Made by a program: the position numbers and the translations under genes
Notes under the pieces: generated by a model
What the model was told of the DNA's origin: nothing
The model's input: only the letters and a program-made list of their open reading frames with translations
The model's database searches: none
From: JALYUM01 sp036688685
GTDB lineage: Bacteria; Pseudomonadota; Gammaproteobacteria; Burkholderiales; Burkholderiaceae_D
NCBI RefSeq assembly: GCF_036688685.1
Contig: NZ_JAQQPS010000013.1
Location: 124,001-188,000 of the forward strand
Reading direction: 5' to 3'
Length of the DNA: 64,000 nucleotides
Shown: piece by piece, positions 1 to 8,165 of the stretch
How the letters are laid out: each line of letters starts with the position of its first letter
Position numbering within the stretch: the stretch's first letter is position 1

Positions 1-738
1 CAGTGCGACCAAGTAGCGTTCGCTGACCGCCACCACGGCGCCGCAGCGCAGCAGCAATTGCCAGCTGCCGTCGCCGCGCGTGGCCAGGCTGGCCACCTGG
101 TCGCGCCGCACGATGGCGCTGCGGTGCACGCGCAAGAACACGGCGGGATCGAGCAGCGTTTCGAGGCGGCTCAGCGGCACCCGGTGCAACACCGTGCGCG
201 CGGCCAGGCGCAGCTCCACGTAATTGCCGGCCGCTTCCAGCCACAGGATCTCGTCGACCCGGATCTGTTCGATGCGGCCCACCGAACGCACACTGATGCG
301 CTGGGCAAACTGGCCCGCTGTCGCCGTGGTGTAGTCGCGCACGGCAGCGGCGTAGGCGGCGCGCTGGCGGTGCCCGAGCATGCTGGCGGCACGCGCGAGC
401 GCCTGCGCCAGCCGTGCGTCGTCGACCGGCTTCAATAAATAGTCGAGTGCGTGCACATCGAAGGCATCGACCGCGTGGACGCTCCAGGCGGTCACGAACA
501 CGATCAGCGGCGGCTCGGCCAGGCCGGCCAACTCGCGCGCCAGCACCAGGCCCGATTCGCCCGGCATCTGGATATCCAGAAAAATCACATCGACACCGGC
601 CAGCATGGCGCGCGCGGCCGCCACGCTGGCGCAGGCGCCGGCCAGTTGCCAGCCGGGGTGCGCGGACATCGCCAGGCGCAGGTTGTCGCGACCCGGCGCT
701 TCATCGTCGACAATCAGGTAGCGTACCGGCGTGCTCAC
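1..738 (-). CDS. LytTR-family response regulator (3' end cut by window edge)
   Basis: Reading the minus strand from a GTG at 738 gives 246 codons open to the window edge. The N-terminus is a receiver domain: acidic pair in YLIVDDEAPG, phospho-acceptor Asp in VIFLDIQMPG, and the switch/Lys region DYLLKPVDD. The C-terminal half is a LytTR DNA-binding domain (ILWLEAAGNYVEL, FLRVHRSAIV). The GTG start overlaps the stop of the upstream kinase gene (GTGA), so the two are probably translationally coupled and form a cognate two-component pair. Members of this family are about 250 aa, so only a few C-terminal residues are likely missing. The target genes are not apparent from the sequence. Confidence 0.92.
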   Translation of the reverse strand, partial: MSTPVRYLIVDDEAPGRDNLRLAMSAHPGWQLAGACASVAAARAMLAGVDVIFLDIQMPGESGLVLARELAGLAEPPLIVFVTAWSVHAVDAFDVHALDYLLKPVDDARLAQALARAASMLGHRQRAAYAAAVRDYTTATAGQFAQRISVRSVGRIEQIRVDEILWLEAAGNYVELRLAARTVLHRVPLSRLETLLDPAVFLRVHRSAIVRRDQVASLATRGDGSWQLLLRCGAVVAVSERYLVAL

Positions 739-1835
739 GCGTGTCCGTTCAGCGGCAGGCGCACTTCGGCGACGAAGCGCGCGCCTTCGCGGCCGGCCAC
801 CAGCGCGGCGTCCGGGTCGAGCAAAGCCAGGCGCGCGCGCGTGTTGGCCAGTCCCAGTCCGGCGCCCGGATTGGCGCCCACGCCATCGCTGGCGGGATTG
901 CTGACGCGGATGCACAGGAAGCCCGCTTCGCGCGCAAACGCCAGCGTGATATCGCCATCGCCGGGACGGCAATCGAGATCGTGACGTAATGCATTTTCGA
1001 CCAGCGGCTGCAGCAACAAGGGCGGGCACGCCACTCTGTCCAGCGCTGCATCGTCACCTCGAATGGTCACCTGCAGGCGCGCACCGTAACGCAGCCGCTG
1101 CAGCGCCAGGTAGTCGCGCACGAAGGCCAGCTCGTCGGCGACGCTGACGCTGTCGCGGCTGGCCGCGGCCAGCGCATAACGCAGCAGCTCGCTGAGGCGT
1201 CCGATGCCGCCCAGCGCCAGCGCCTTGTCGCCGTCGCGCACCAGGGCGCTGATGGCGTTCAGGGCATTGAACAGAAAATGTGGTTCGAGCTGGGCGCGCA
1301 GGGCCTGGGTGGCCTGGTGCTCCAGCGCCAGGCGCAGCGCCAGCATATCGGTCTGCGCCCGTTGCCAGGCCAGTTCGCGCGCCTGGCCCTGGCGCCAGTA
1401 ATGCAGCGCCAGCACGGCGGCAAAGGTGCCGGTGGTGGAAAACCAGCCCACGAGCAGCATTTTCATCAGCAACTGGCCGGCTTCCGGCCAGCCAGCAACC
1501 GGCAGGTAGCCGCGCAGCCATGCGATATACGCCCACTGGGCCGGCTGGAACAGCAGGATCAGGCCGATGCCAAGGAATATCACCTGGCGCGGCCCGGCCC
1601 CCATGGCCGGCCGGCGCGCCAGCGCCAGGTTCAGGCCCACGCACAGCACGATCAGCGGCGTGGCGTATTCGATGAACCAGGTCAGCAGCAAGCTCGGGTA
1701 GCTGCTCGCGATGCCGCCCCGCAAATTGTCGCTATACGTTTGCAGCGCGCCCAGCCCGCTGATCGCCATCCATAGCAGTACAGTCAGCCCGATCGATCGG
1801 GCCAGGCGGTAGTCAGGGGTGGGCGTTGTCTGCAT
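735..1835 (-). CDS. LytS/AlgZ-type sensor histidine kinase
   Basis: 366 aa. The N-terminal half carries several hydrophobic segments (multi-pass membrane sensor). It is followed by a His_kinase (PF06580-type) domain with phospho-acceptor His186 in LEPHFLFNALN and an N-box LVENALRHD, then a HATPase-like end with GLGLANTRARL. The reading frame stays open upstream to 2012, but that extension is basic, Cys/Arg-rich and runs into the divergent esterase gene. The ATG at 1835 (MQTTPTPDYR) gives a normal family length and is preferred. It is co-transcribed with the LytTR regulator downstream. The signal sensed is unknown. Confidence 0.9.
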   Translation of the reverse strand: MQTTPTPDYRLARSIGLTVLLWMAISGLGALQTYSDNLRGGIASSYPSLLLTWFIEYATPLIVLCVGLNLALARRPAMGAGPRQVIFLGIGLILLFQPAQWAYIAWLRGYLPVAGWPEAGQLLMKMLLVGWFSTTGTFAAVLALHYWRQGQARELAWQRAQTDMLALRLALEHQATQALRAQLEPHFLFNALNAISALVRDGDKALALGGIGRLSELLRYALAAASRDSVSVADELAFVRDYLALQRLRYGARLQVTIRGDDAALDRVACPPLLLQPLVENALRHDLDCRPGDGDITLAFAREAGFLCIRVSNPASDGVGANPGAGLGLANTRARLALLDPDAALVAGREGARFVAEVRLPLNGHA

Positions 1836-1968
1836 CTCAAAAGTATACCAGTGGTAACAGGCGCGGCCGGCCAGTCCATCCCGCCGATGCGGTATTTCAT
1901 CCCGCGGGCGCTGCCGCGCTGCACACGCGCAAGCACAATCGCCATGCCACAACCTGCCGAGGAGACCG

Positions 1969-2850
1969 ATGAAATCCCTGATCACCCTGATGCTATGGCT
2001 GGCCGCCAGCATCGCCAGCGCCGCGCCCGCCTATCAGCTGGACGCCACCGAGGTGGTGGACCTGCGCGCAGCCGCCTTGCAGCGCGACTATCAGTTGTAC
2101 ATCGCCCTGCCCGATTCCTGGCGCGCCGGGCAGCAACGCTATCCCGTGCTGTTCGTCACCGACGCCAACTACGCATTTCCGGTCGTGCGTAATATCGCGC
2201 AGCGGCTGCACAAACACGCCGGGATGGAAGAGGTGATCGTGGTCGGCCTTTCCTATGCCAACGGCGACACGCCCGGCTTCAGCCGCCGGCGCGACTACAC
2301 CCCCAGCGTGCCGCGCGGCGACTACCGCTCGGATATGCCGGGCCGGGCCCCGGCCTTCGGCGCAGCGCAGGCGTATGGGCGCTTCCTCGCCAACGAGGTG
2401 ATGCCGCTGGTCGCGCGCCGCTATCGCGCCGACCTGACCCGGGCGGTGTTCATCGGCCACTCTTACGGCAGCCTGCTGGGCCTGCAAATCCTGCTCGACC
2501 GTCCCGCCACGTTCGCGCACTACATTCTCGGCAGTCCATCGCTGTGGTTCGACGGCGGGGTCATGTTCGACCGGGAGCAAGCCTACGCTGCGCGCCAGCG
2601 CGATCTGCGCGCGTCGGTTTATTTCGGCATCGGGTCCACTGAAACGCGCGCGCCCGGCAAGCAGCGTTCGCGCGCGGAAGAAAATGCCGACATGCTGGCC
2701 GACCTGCGCGACTTCAGGCAGGCGCTGACCTCCCGCCATTATCCCGGCCTCAGCACGACGCTCGAGGTATTCGAAGGCGAGGACCATGCCAGCGTGTTTC
2801 CCTTCCTGCTGACGCACGGTCTGCGCACGTACTTGCACAGGAAACCGTAG
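1969..2850 (+). CDS. secreted alpha/beta hydrolase (esterase D / IroE-Fes-like)
   Basis: 293 aa with a cleavable signal peptide (hydrophobic core, then ASIASAAPAYQ). The body matches the putative esterase family (PF00756): nucleophile elbow GHSYGSL, a substrate-side segment SPSLWFDGG, and a late His in EGEDHASVFP. Families of this fold hydrolyse ester bonds, including periplasmic siderophore trilactone hydrolases and S-formylglutathione hydrolases. Periplasmic location fits the former type better, but the substrate cannot be assigned. GAGGAG lies 6 nt before the ATG. It is transcribed divergently from the LytS gene across a 133-bp gap that must hold both promoters. Confidence 0.85.
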   Translation: MKSLITLMLWLAASIASAAPAYQLDATEVVDLRAAALQRDYQLYIALPDSWRAGQQRYPVLFVTDANYAFPVVRNIAQRLHKHAGMEEVIVVGLSYANGDTPGFSRRRDYTPSVPRGDYRSDMPGRAPAFGAAQAYGRFLANEVMPLVARRYRADLTRAVFIGHSYGSLLGLQILLDRPATFAHYILGSPSLWFDGGVMFDREQAYAARQRDLRASVYFGIGSTETRAPGKQRSRAEENADMLADLRDFRQALTSRHYPGLSTTLEVFEGEDHASVFPFLLTHGLRTYLHRKP

Positions 2851-2944
2851 CCGCAAGCAGTGCAATTGCCTGTCGGCTCAAGGACGCCCCCTTCCCTCGC
2901 CCTGTGCTAACTTGGTTCGCAGTGCATTTGAAGGGGGAGCGGCC

Positions 2945-4036
2945 ATGACGTTCAAACTGAAACCCGTCGATGAGCAGGTCATCGTCATCACCGGCGCCAC
3001 CAGCGGCATCGGGCTGACCACGGCGCGCATGGCGGCCGGACGGGGCGCCAGACTGGTGCTGGCGGCCAGGAATCGCGACGCGCTCGACCAGCTGGCAGCG
3101 GAGTTGCGTTCGCGCGGCACGCAGGTCGCGACGGTGGCCGCCGATGTCGGCGTGGCGGCGGATGTGGCGCGCATCGGCAGCGGCGCCGTCGAGCAATTCG
3201 GACGGATCGACACCTGGGTCAACAATGCCGGCATTTCCGTCTACGGGCGCCTCGAGGACACCCCGCTGGAAGACCAGTTGCGCGTGTTCCAGACCAATTA
3301 CTGGGGTGTGGTGCATGGCACGCTGGAGGCGGTGAAACACATGCGCCAGCGCGGCGGCGGCGCCATTGTCAACCTGGGCAGCGAAGTGTCGGACCGCGCG
3401 GTGCCGCTGCAAGGCACCTATTCTGCGTCGAAGCACGCAGTAAAAGCCTTTACGGACGCGCTGCGCATGGAGCTCGAACGCGAACACGTGCCCATCTCGC
3501 TCACACTCGTCAAGCCGGCCGCGATCGATACACTGTTCCCGGTCCATGCGAAAAACCTGATGGACAAGGAACCGGCGCTGGCGCCGCCCGTCTACGCGCC
3601 CGAGCTGGTGGCACGCGCCATTTTGCATGCGGCCAGCCACCCGGTGCGCGACCAGTTCATTGGCGGCGCGGCCAAAATCATTTCGATGAGTGCGCAGGCA
3701 ATGCCGCGCCTGATGGACCGCTACATGCGCAACAGTATGTTCACGCAGCAGCGTAGTGCGAAGGACACCGCAGCGCAACGCAACGATGCGCTGCACGCGG
3801 TCGATCCGGACCAGGAACTGAAACAGCGCGGCACCTGGCAACAGCGCGACGGGCGCCACGTGGTGGAACGCTCCCCCTACACCACGCTGTCGATGAAAGC
3901 AGGGTTGGCGGTACCAGCGCTGGTCTCGGCCGGCGTGTTATTTGCGGGCTGGCGACTGGCCGCGTCCATCCTGGCCCGGCGCACTGCTCGCAAGGAAGTC
4001 GATGTCGTCCTCGGTGAGAGCAGTGTCGGGCATTGA
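2945..4036 (+). CDS. short-chain dehydrogenase/reductase with C-terminal membrane anchor
   Basis: 363 aa from ATG 2945, preceded by GGGGGAGCGGCC. Rossmann NAD(P) motif TGATSGIG near the N-terminus, NNAG in the middle (WVNNAGISVYG) and the catalytic Tyr-x3-Lys in YSASKHAVKAF identify a classical SDR. The protein is about 100 residues longer than the core SDR fold; the tail ends in a single hydrophobic helix (residues about 328-350) followed by Arg/Lys. This suggests a tail-anchored oxidoreductase, as in many bacterial 'SDR family oxidoreductases' of this length. The substrate is unknown. Its last 99 bp overlap the 3' end of the convergent acidic-protein gene. Confidence 0.88.
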   Translation: MTFKLKPVDEQVIVITGATSGIGLTTARMAAGRGARLVLAARNRDALDQLAAELRSRGTQVATVAADVGVAADVARIGSGAVEQFGRIDTWVNNAGISVYGRLEDTPLEDQLRVFQTNYWGVVHGTLEAVKHMRQRGGGAIVNLGSEVSDRAVPLQGTYSASKHAVKAFTDALRMELEREHVPISLTLVKPAAIDTLFPVHAKNLMDKEPALAPPVYAPELVARAILHAASHPVRDQFIGGAAKIISMSAQAMPRLMDRYMRNSMFTQQRSAKDTAAQRNDALHAVDPDQELKQRGTWQQRDGRHVVERSPYTTLSMKAGLAVPALVSAGVLFAGWRLAASILARRTARKEVDVVLGESSVGH

Positions 4037-4387
4037 TTCGATGTGGTCGGTATCGATGTCGGCGCCATCGCGCACGGTGGCATCGCGCCCGGCTGCGGCC
4101 CGCTCGCCGGTTCCGCTGGCGTCGCTGTCGCTGGAGAAATTCGAATCGCCCAGGTCCGGGCCGGCCGTGTTGCCGGCACGACCCGCTTCGATGTCGGACG
4201 TGTTGCCGCGGTCAAAGTCGAGCATTTCGTCATCGATGTCGCCGCCCAGGCCGGGGCCGCCCATCACATCGCTGCCGCTGTCGGAGGTGTCGCTGGGGCC
4301 GAGAGCGCCGATGCCGTGACCCTTGCCCAGACTGCGGTCCGGTGCTTCGGGGAAGTTGTCAGGGTCGAGTGTGCTGATACCGCTCAT
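3938..4387 (-). CDS. Asp-rich acidic hypothetical protein
   Basis: 149 aa from ATG 4387, with a very good Shine-Dalgarno (AAGGAG, 7 nt spacing). The protein is rich in Asp, Gly, Ser and Glu, has few hydrophobic stretches, no signal peptide and no recognisable domain; it looks disordered. Low-complexity blocks such as DSGSDVMGG and SDSDASGTGE occur. The 3' third lies antisense to the end of the SDR gene, so part of its composition is constrained by that frame. The strong RBS and an ATG in clear intergenic sequence argue that it is real. Function unknown. Confidence 0.6.
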   Translation of the reverse strand: MSGISTLDPDNFPEAPDRSLGKGHGIGALGPSDTSDSGSDVMGGPGLGGDIDDEMLDFDRGNTSDIEAGRAGNTAGPDLGDSNFSSDSDASGTGERAAAGRDATVRDGADIDTDHIESMPDTALTEDDIDFLASSAPGQDGRGQSPARK

Positions 4388-4661
4388 ATTCTTGCTCCTT
4401 GAAAATCGGTGGATGAATAGCGTTAATCCATGTTGACAGGGTATGCGTGCGATTGCCCACACGTTTGGCGAATACCTGGAACGCGGGGCGCATTCAGACC
4501 TTGATGGCCGTGCATGCCCAAGCTCTCATCGGCCAATGAGCAGCACTGTATGCGCTCGGGACGCGCTGGTCTGTTGACGACCGCACATTCGCCCGAGCAG
4601 ACTTTCCTGTGGGTTTGTCGGCCTGCTCCGACAGGCGCGACCACGCTGCAGGGGCGTGCGC

Positions 4662-6377
4662 TCAGGCCTCGGCGGGCGGCGCCGTGACGACGCGGTTTTT
4701 GCCTTCGCGCTTGGCGGCGTACATGGCGGCGTCGGCGCGCGCCAGCAAGGCGGTCAGGTCGCGCACATCGTCCGACTGGTGCAGCGCCACGCCGATGCTG
4801 GCGCTCACGGTCACCGTCACACGGGTCAACTGGTACGGCGCCTGCAGCATCGCGATCAGCTGGCGCGCCTTGTCGTTGGCGTCCGCGGCATCGCTCAACA
4901 ATTCCAGCACGACCACGAATTCGTCGCCGGCCAGGCGCGCCACGGTGTCGGTCTTGCGCACGGCCTGCTGCACGCGCGCGCCAAACTGGCGCAGCAGCGC
5001 ATCGCCCTCTTCGTGACCATGGGTATCGTTGATGGCCTTGAAACCGTCCAGGTCGAGAAACAGCACGGCGCACGGCCGCCCGGATCGCGCGGCCCTGTCC
5101 AGCGCTTCCGGCAAGATCTGCATGATGGCACGCCGGTTCGGCAAATTGGTCAGCGCGTCGCGCATCAGCAGCGCCTGCAATTCGGCGGTGCGTTGCGCAA
5201 CGGTGCCTTCGAGCTGGTCGTTCAGGGTTTTCAGCGCGTGCAGGTGCGCGTGTTCGCTGCGCACCAGTTCACGCATGGACTGCGACAGCACCTGCGCTTC
5301 GTGGAACGCGGTAATTTCAGGAATCACAGGACGGCCGTCGCCCAGGTCGCGCGAGCGCGCAGCCTGCTCGATGGTGCTGGTAAGTGCATCCATCGGCCCG
5401 GTCAGGCGGCGCGCCAGCCACGCGGCCAGCATCGCGAACCCGGCCGCCAACACCAGGCTCAGCTGCAGCACGCGCTGCTCCAGGTGGCGCGGTCCGGCCA
5501 TGGCGACGTCCTCCGCCTGGCGCACCAGCACGGTCCAGCGCAAGGTGGCCGGGTCAGCCACGGTGCCGGTGGTGCTGTAACCGGTCAGGTAAGAGACGCC
5601 GTTGGCCCAGGTTTCGCGGACCGAGCCGGTCTGCCCGCCCCGCGCCAGTTCCATGCTGCGCGTGGCCAGCCTGGTCTCGACCGATCCGGGCGGCCCCAGC
5701 AGCACGGTTCCGTCGCCGCGCACGACGAAAATTTCGGCGCCGTATTCGCGCAGCGCCGGTGCGACCAGCTCCTCGGCGCGCTGACGCACCCAGTTCCAGC
5801 TCAGGTGCAAGCCCAGCACCCCGCGCAGCTTGCCCGCTTCGTCCAGCACGGGTCCGGACATGTCGATGAAGCGCCATTGGTCCGGCGACACGGGCAACAA
5901 TTTACCCAGCATCACGGCCGGATGGTAATCCTCGGCGTGCACGCCCAGTTTGCCGCTCTGGAACCAGGGCCGCGCGCTGACGTCTGCATGCTGCAGCATG
6001 GACAGGGTCGAGGCAAAGACCTTGCCGTCGACATGGGCAATGCCGATCCAGGCATAGTCCGGAAACGTCGCTTGCAGACTTTCCAGCACGGCGCGCACCT
6101 TTGCCGGGTTGTCGGCCTGGCGCACTTCGGGCAGTTCCGCCAGCAGGCGCACGTCACCGATGCCCTTCGCCACCACGCGATTGAGCGAATCACGCATTTG
6201 CCAGGACAGCTGCTGGAGCCGCAGCTCGGCGTCCTTGCCGGCATACCCCATGGTCAGGCTGTGGACCAGGGCGACCTGGATCAGTACGGTCAGGCCAACC
6301 GTCAGGCACACGCCGATTGTGATCAGGGTACCAAGGCGAAACGGGGATTTCAGACGTTGCTGCAGGCGATTGAACAT
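4662..6377 (-). CDS. membrane diguanylate cyclase (periplasmic sensor-HAMP-GGDEF)
   Basis: 571 aa. N-terminal membrane helix (residues about 15-38), a long periplasmic region of Cache type (ending near LTGYSTTGTV), a second membrane helix (LVLAAGFAMLAAWLA), a HAMP-like linker, a short coiled coil and a C-terminal GGDEF domain. The active-site signature reads AGDEF within RLAGDEFVVVLE, a variant common in active cyclases. The substrate and metal motifs DLDGFKAINDTHGH are intact. There is no EAL domain. It should make cyclic di-GMP in response to an extracytoplasmic ligand. The start at 6377 (MFNRLQQRLK) is preferred over the longer frame to 6743, which crosses the promoter area of the next gene. 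Confidence 0.9.
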   Translation of the reverse strand: MFNRLQQRLKSPFRLGTLITIGVCLTVGLTVLIQVALVHSLTMGYAGKDAELRLQQLSWQMRDSLNRVVAKGIGDVRLLAELPEVRQADNPAKVRAVLESLQATFPDYAWIGIAHVDGKVFASTLSMLQHADVSARPWFQSGKLGVHAEDYHPAVMLGKLLPVSPDQWRFIDMSGPVLDEAGKLRGVLGLHLSWNWVRQRAEELVAPALREYGAEIFVVRGDGTVLLGPPGSVETRLATRSMELARGGQTGSVRETWANGVSYLTGYSTTGTVADPATLRWTVLVRQAEDVAMAGPRHLEQRVLQLSLVLAAGFAMLAAWLARRLTGPMDALTSTIEQAARSRDLGDGRPVIPEITAFHEAQVLSQSMRELVRSEHAHLHALKTLNDQLEGTVAQRTAELQALLMRDALTNLPNRRAIMQILPEALDRAARSGRPCAVLFLDLDGFKAINDTHGHEEGDALLRQFGARVQQAVRKTDTVARLAGDEFVVVLELLSDAADANDKARQLIAMLQAPYQLTRVTVTVSASIGVALHQSDDVRDLTALLARADAAMYAAKREGKNRVVTAPPAEA

Positions 6378-6561
6378 AAGACGGCGCGGAGACAAAGTGA
6401 TAGATTGTATCTTACAGGAAAGTGATTTAACAGTTGGCACGCATGTTCGTGATTTTTTGTTACCTTGCGCGTACATCCAGTAACAACATCGGCGCAGCAA
6501 ACGCTGGCTGCAAGCGTCCTTAGCGTCTAGAATTAATGCACGATTGAAACAACCAGGAACC

Positions 6562-7026
6562 ATGATGACCATCGCGCGCCATTTTTTTATCGCCGCCGTG
6601 CTTGCCGCCGGCCTTGCCGGCCAGGCCCGCGCGGACAGCTTCGCCTCGTCCGCATCGAGCGCCGGTTCGGCCTCGAGCGGCAGCATTTCGACCTCGCTCA
6701 ACGGTTCGAGCAACAGCTCCACCGGCAACGACAAGATTGCCAACGGCGCCTGGCGGATCGACCGCGTCGAGCAACTGGCCCAGCTTCCGGGCCGTCCGGA
6801 GATGGTGCGCCTGGCGATGCAGGCCGAACAGGTCGACCAGCAATTGACGCTCGATTTGCCGGTGGCCGTGTTCGCCAGCCAGAACCTCGGTCAGGGTGAC
6901 CTGGTGGATGTGCAAAAACGCGACTACGGCTTCCAGTTCGCCCGCAACGACACCCGCACTGCTTTCTTCCTGGTGCTGGCCGACGACTGGCACGACGAAC
7001 TCGCGGCCCGTCCCGTCACGCTGTAA
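6562..7026 (+). CDS. secreted serine-rich hypothetical protein
   Basis: 154 aa. Signal peptide (MMTIARHFFIAAVLAAGLAG, cleavage after ARA), then a Ser/Gly low-complexity stretch (about residues 30-58) and a globular C-terminal part with VFASQNLGQGDLVDVQKRD. No known domain recognised. AGGAAC lies a few bases before the ATG. The TAA is followed after 2 nt by the TTG of the DUF2145 gene, so the pair is an operon. The role is likely extracytoplasmic and linked to that neighbour. Confidence 0.72.
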   Translation: MMTIARHFFIAAVLAAGLAGQARADSFASSASSAGSASSGSISTSLNGSSNSSTGNDKIANGAWRIDRVEQLAQLPGRPEMVRLAMQAEQVDQQLTLDLPVAVFASQNLGQGDLVDVQKRDYGFQFARNDTRTAFFLVLADDWHDELAARPVTL

Positions 7027-7028
7027 TT

Positions 7029-7940
7029 TTGCGGGCATTCCAGCGCCTGCGCAGCGCGCTCTTGTGCGCCTTGTGGCTGGCCTGCGGCTCGGCCCAGGCC
7101 GGCTCGGCGCTATCGAACTTCTGCGACCGCCAGGACAAACTCAGCGCCAGCGAGCAGGACCGCCTGTTGCGCTTTGCCGCCGTGGTACGCACCGAACTGG
7201 CGCGCACCGACGGCGGCGCTGTCCTGATCAGCCGCTCCGGGCTCGACCTGTCGCGTTTCGACATCCGTTATTCGCACGCCGCGCTGGCCCTGCGCGGCGC
7301 CGACGGCGCCTGGGCCGCGCGCCAACTGTATTTCGCCTGCGACGAGAAACGCCCACGCATCTTCGACCAGGGTATCGCCGGCTTCGCGCTGGGGACCGAC
7401 GACCCTGCGCTTGGCTACATTGCCATCGTGACCTTGCCGCCCGGCGCCGCCCAGGCACTGGAACTGGCAGCGCGCGACAAGCAGCGCGCGCTGCACCTGC
7501 TCGCTGGCCAGTACAGCGCGAATGCCTACCCCTGGAGCTTGCGCTACCAGAACTGCAACCAGTGGGTCATCGAGATGATGGCCAGCAGCTGGGGCGAGCT
7601 GGCCGATGGCGCCGATTTGCGCGCCCGATCTCAGGACTGGCTGCGCGAGGCGGGCTATGCGCCGGAACCGGTGCTGATCAAATCACCGTTGACGATGATG
7701 GCGGCGTATTTCGTGCCGCTGGTGCACGTCAACGACCATCCCGCGGCCGACCGCGCGGCGCGCCGGCTGCAGGTGAGCTTGCCGTCCACACTGGAAACGT
7801 TCACGCGCCAGCGCTACCCCGCTGCCGAACGGGTCGAACTGTGCCACAACACGCGGGAAATCGTGCTGCACCGGGGCTGGACCCCGCTGGCGGCAGGCTG
7901 CGTGGCAGGGCCAGGCGATACGGTGCTGGCGCTCGATTAA
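7029..7940 (+). CDS. DUF2145 family protein
   Basis: 303 aa from a TTG start 2 nt after the preceding stop. A signal peptide (LLCALWLACGSAQAG) is followed by a domain I recognise as DUF2145: FCDRQDKLSA near the mature N-terminus, RYSHAALALRG, then NCNQWVIEMMASSWG with the conserved Cys/Asn pair. A His in YSHA and Cys in NCNQW are plausible catalytic residues of a papain-like or NlpC-like fold, but this is inference. Co-transcription with the serine-rich secreted protein suggests a periplasmic or outer-envelope function. Confidence 0.8.
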   Translation: MRAFQRLRSALLCALWLACGSAQAGSALSNFCDRQDKLSASEQDRLLRFAAVVRTELARTDGGAVLISRSGLDLSRFDIRYSHAALALRGADGAWAARQLYFACDEKRPRIFDQGIAGFALGTDDPALGYIAIVTLPPGAAQALELAARDKQRALHLLAGQYSANAYPWSLRYQNCNQWVIEMMASSWGELADGADLRARSQDWLREAGYAPEPVLIKSPLTMMAAYFVPLVHVNDHPAADRAARRLQVSLPSTLETFTRQRYPAAERVELCHNTREIVLHRGWTPLAAGCVAGPGDTVLALD

Positions 7941-8081
7941 CGGCAAATTCCGTCGGCCGCCATGGCGGGCCGGCCCGGCGCGCACCGTAAAACCTGCCTT
8001 TTTGGTAACAATTTCCCGATTAACGCTATGATGCGATGCAGCAGTCGGTGCACCCACTCCACCTTCCAGGGCAAATCATCC

Positions 8082-8165
8082 ATGTCACGCGCTACTCGCC
8101 ACCACCTCGTTTCCCTCTCTTTGTTTGAACAGGCCATGCTGCGCATGCGCCTTCGCTTGCACTGA
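8082..8165 (+). CDS. 27-aa upstream ORF coupled to the ABC transporter gene
   Basis: A short Arg/Leu/His-rich ORF (MSRATRHHLVSLSLFEQAML...) starting at ATG 8082 whose TGA overlaps the ABC transporter ATG in a TGATG arrangement. This could be a leader peptide giving translational coupling. It has no signal sequence. The upstream Shine-Dalgarno is weak (GGGCAAATCATCC), so it may be fortuitous. Confidence 0.35.
   Translation: MSRATRHHLVSLSLFEQAMLRMRLRLH

Noticed and set aside
1993..2865. Long minus-strand frame opposite the esterase
   Set aside because: It is antisense to a well-supported gene with signal peptide and catalytic motif; no domain or RBS.
4656..6425. 589-codon plus-strand frame opposite the diguanylate cyclase
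   Set aside because: Shadow of the GGDEF gene in high-GC DNA; Gln/His/Arg-rich, without motifs.
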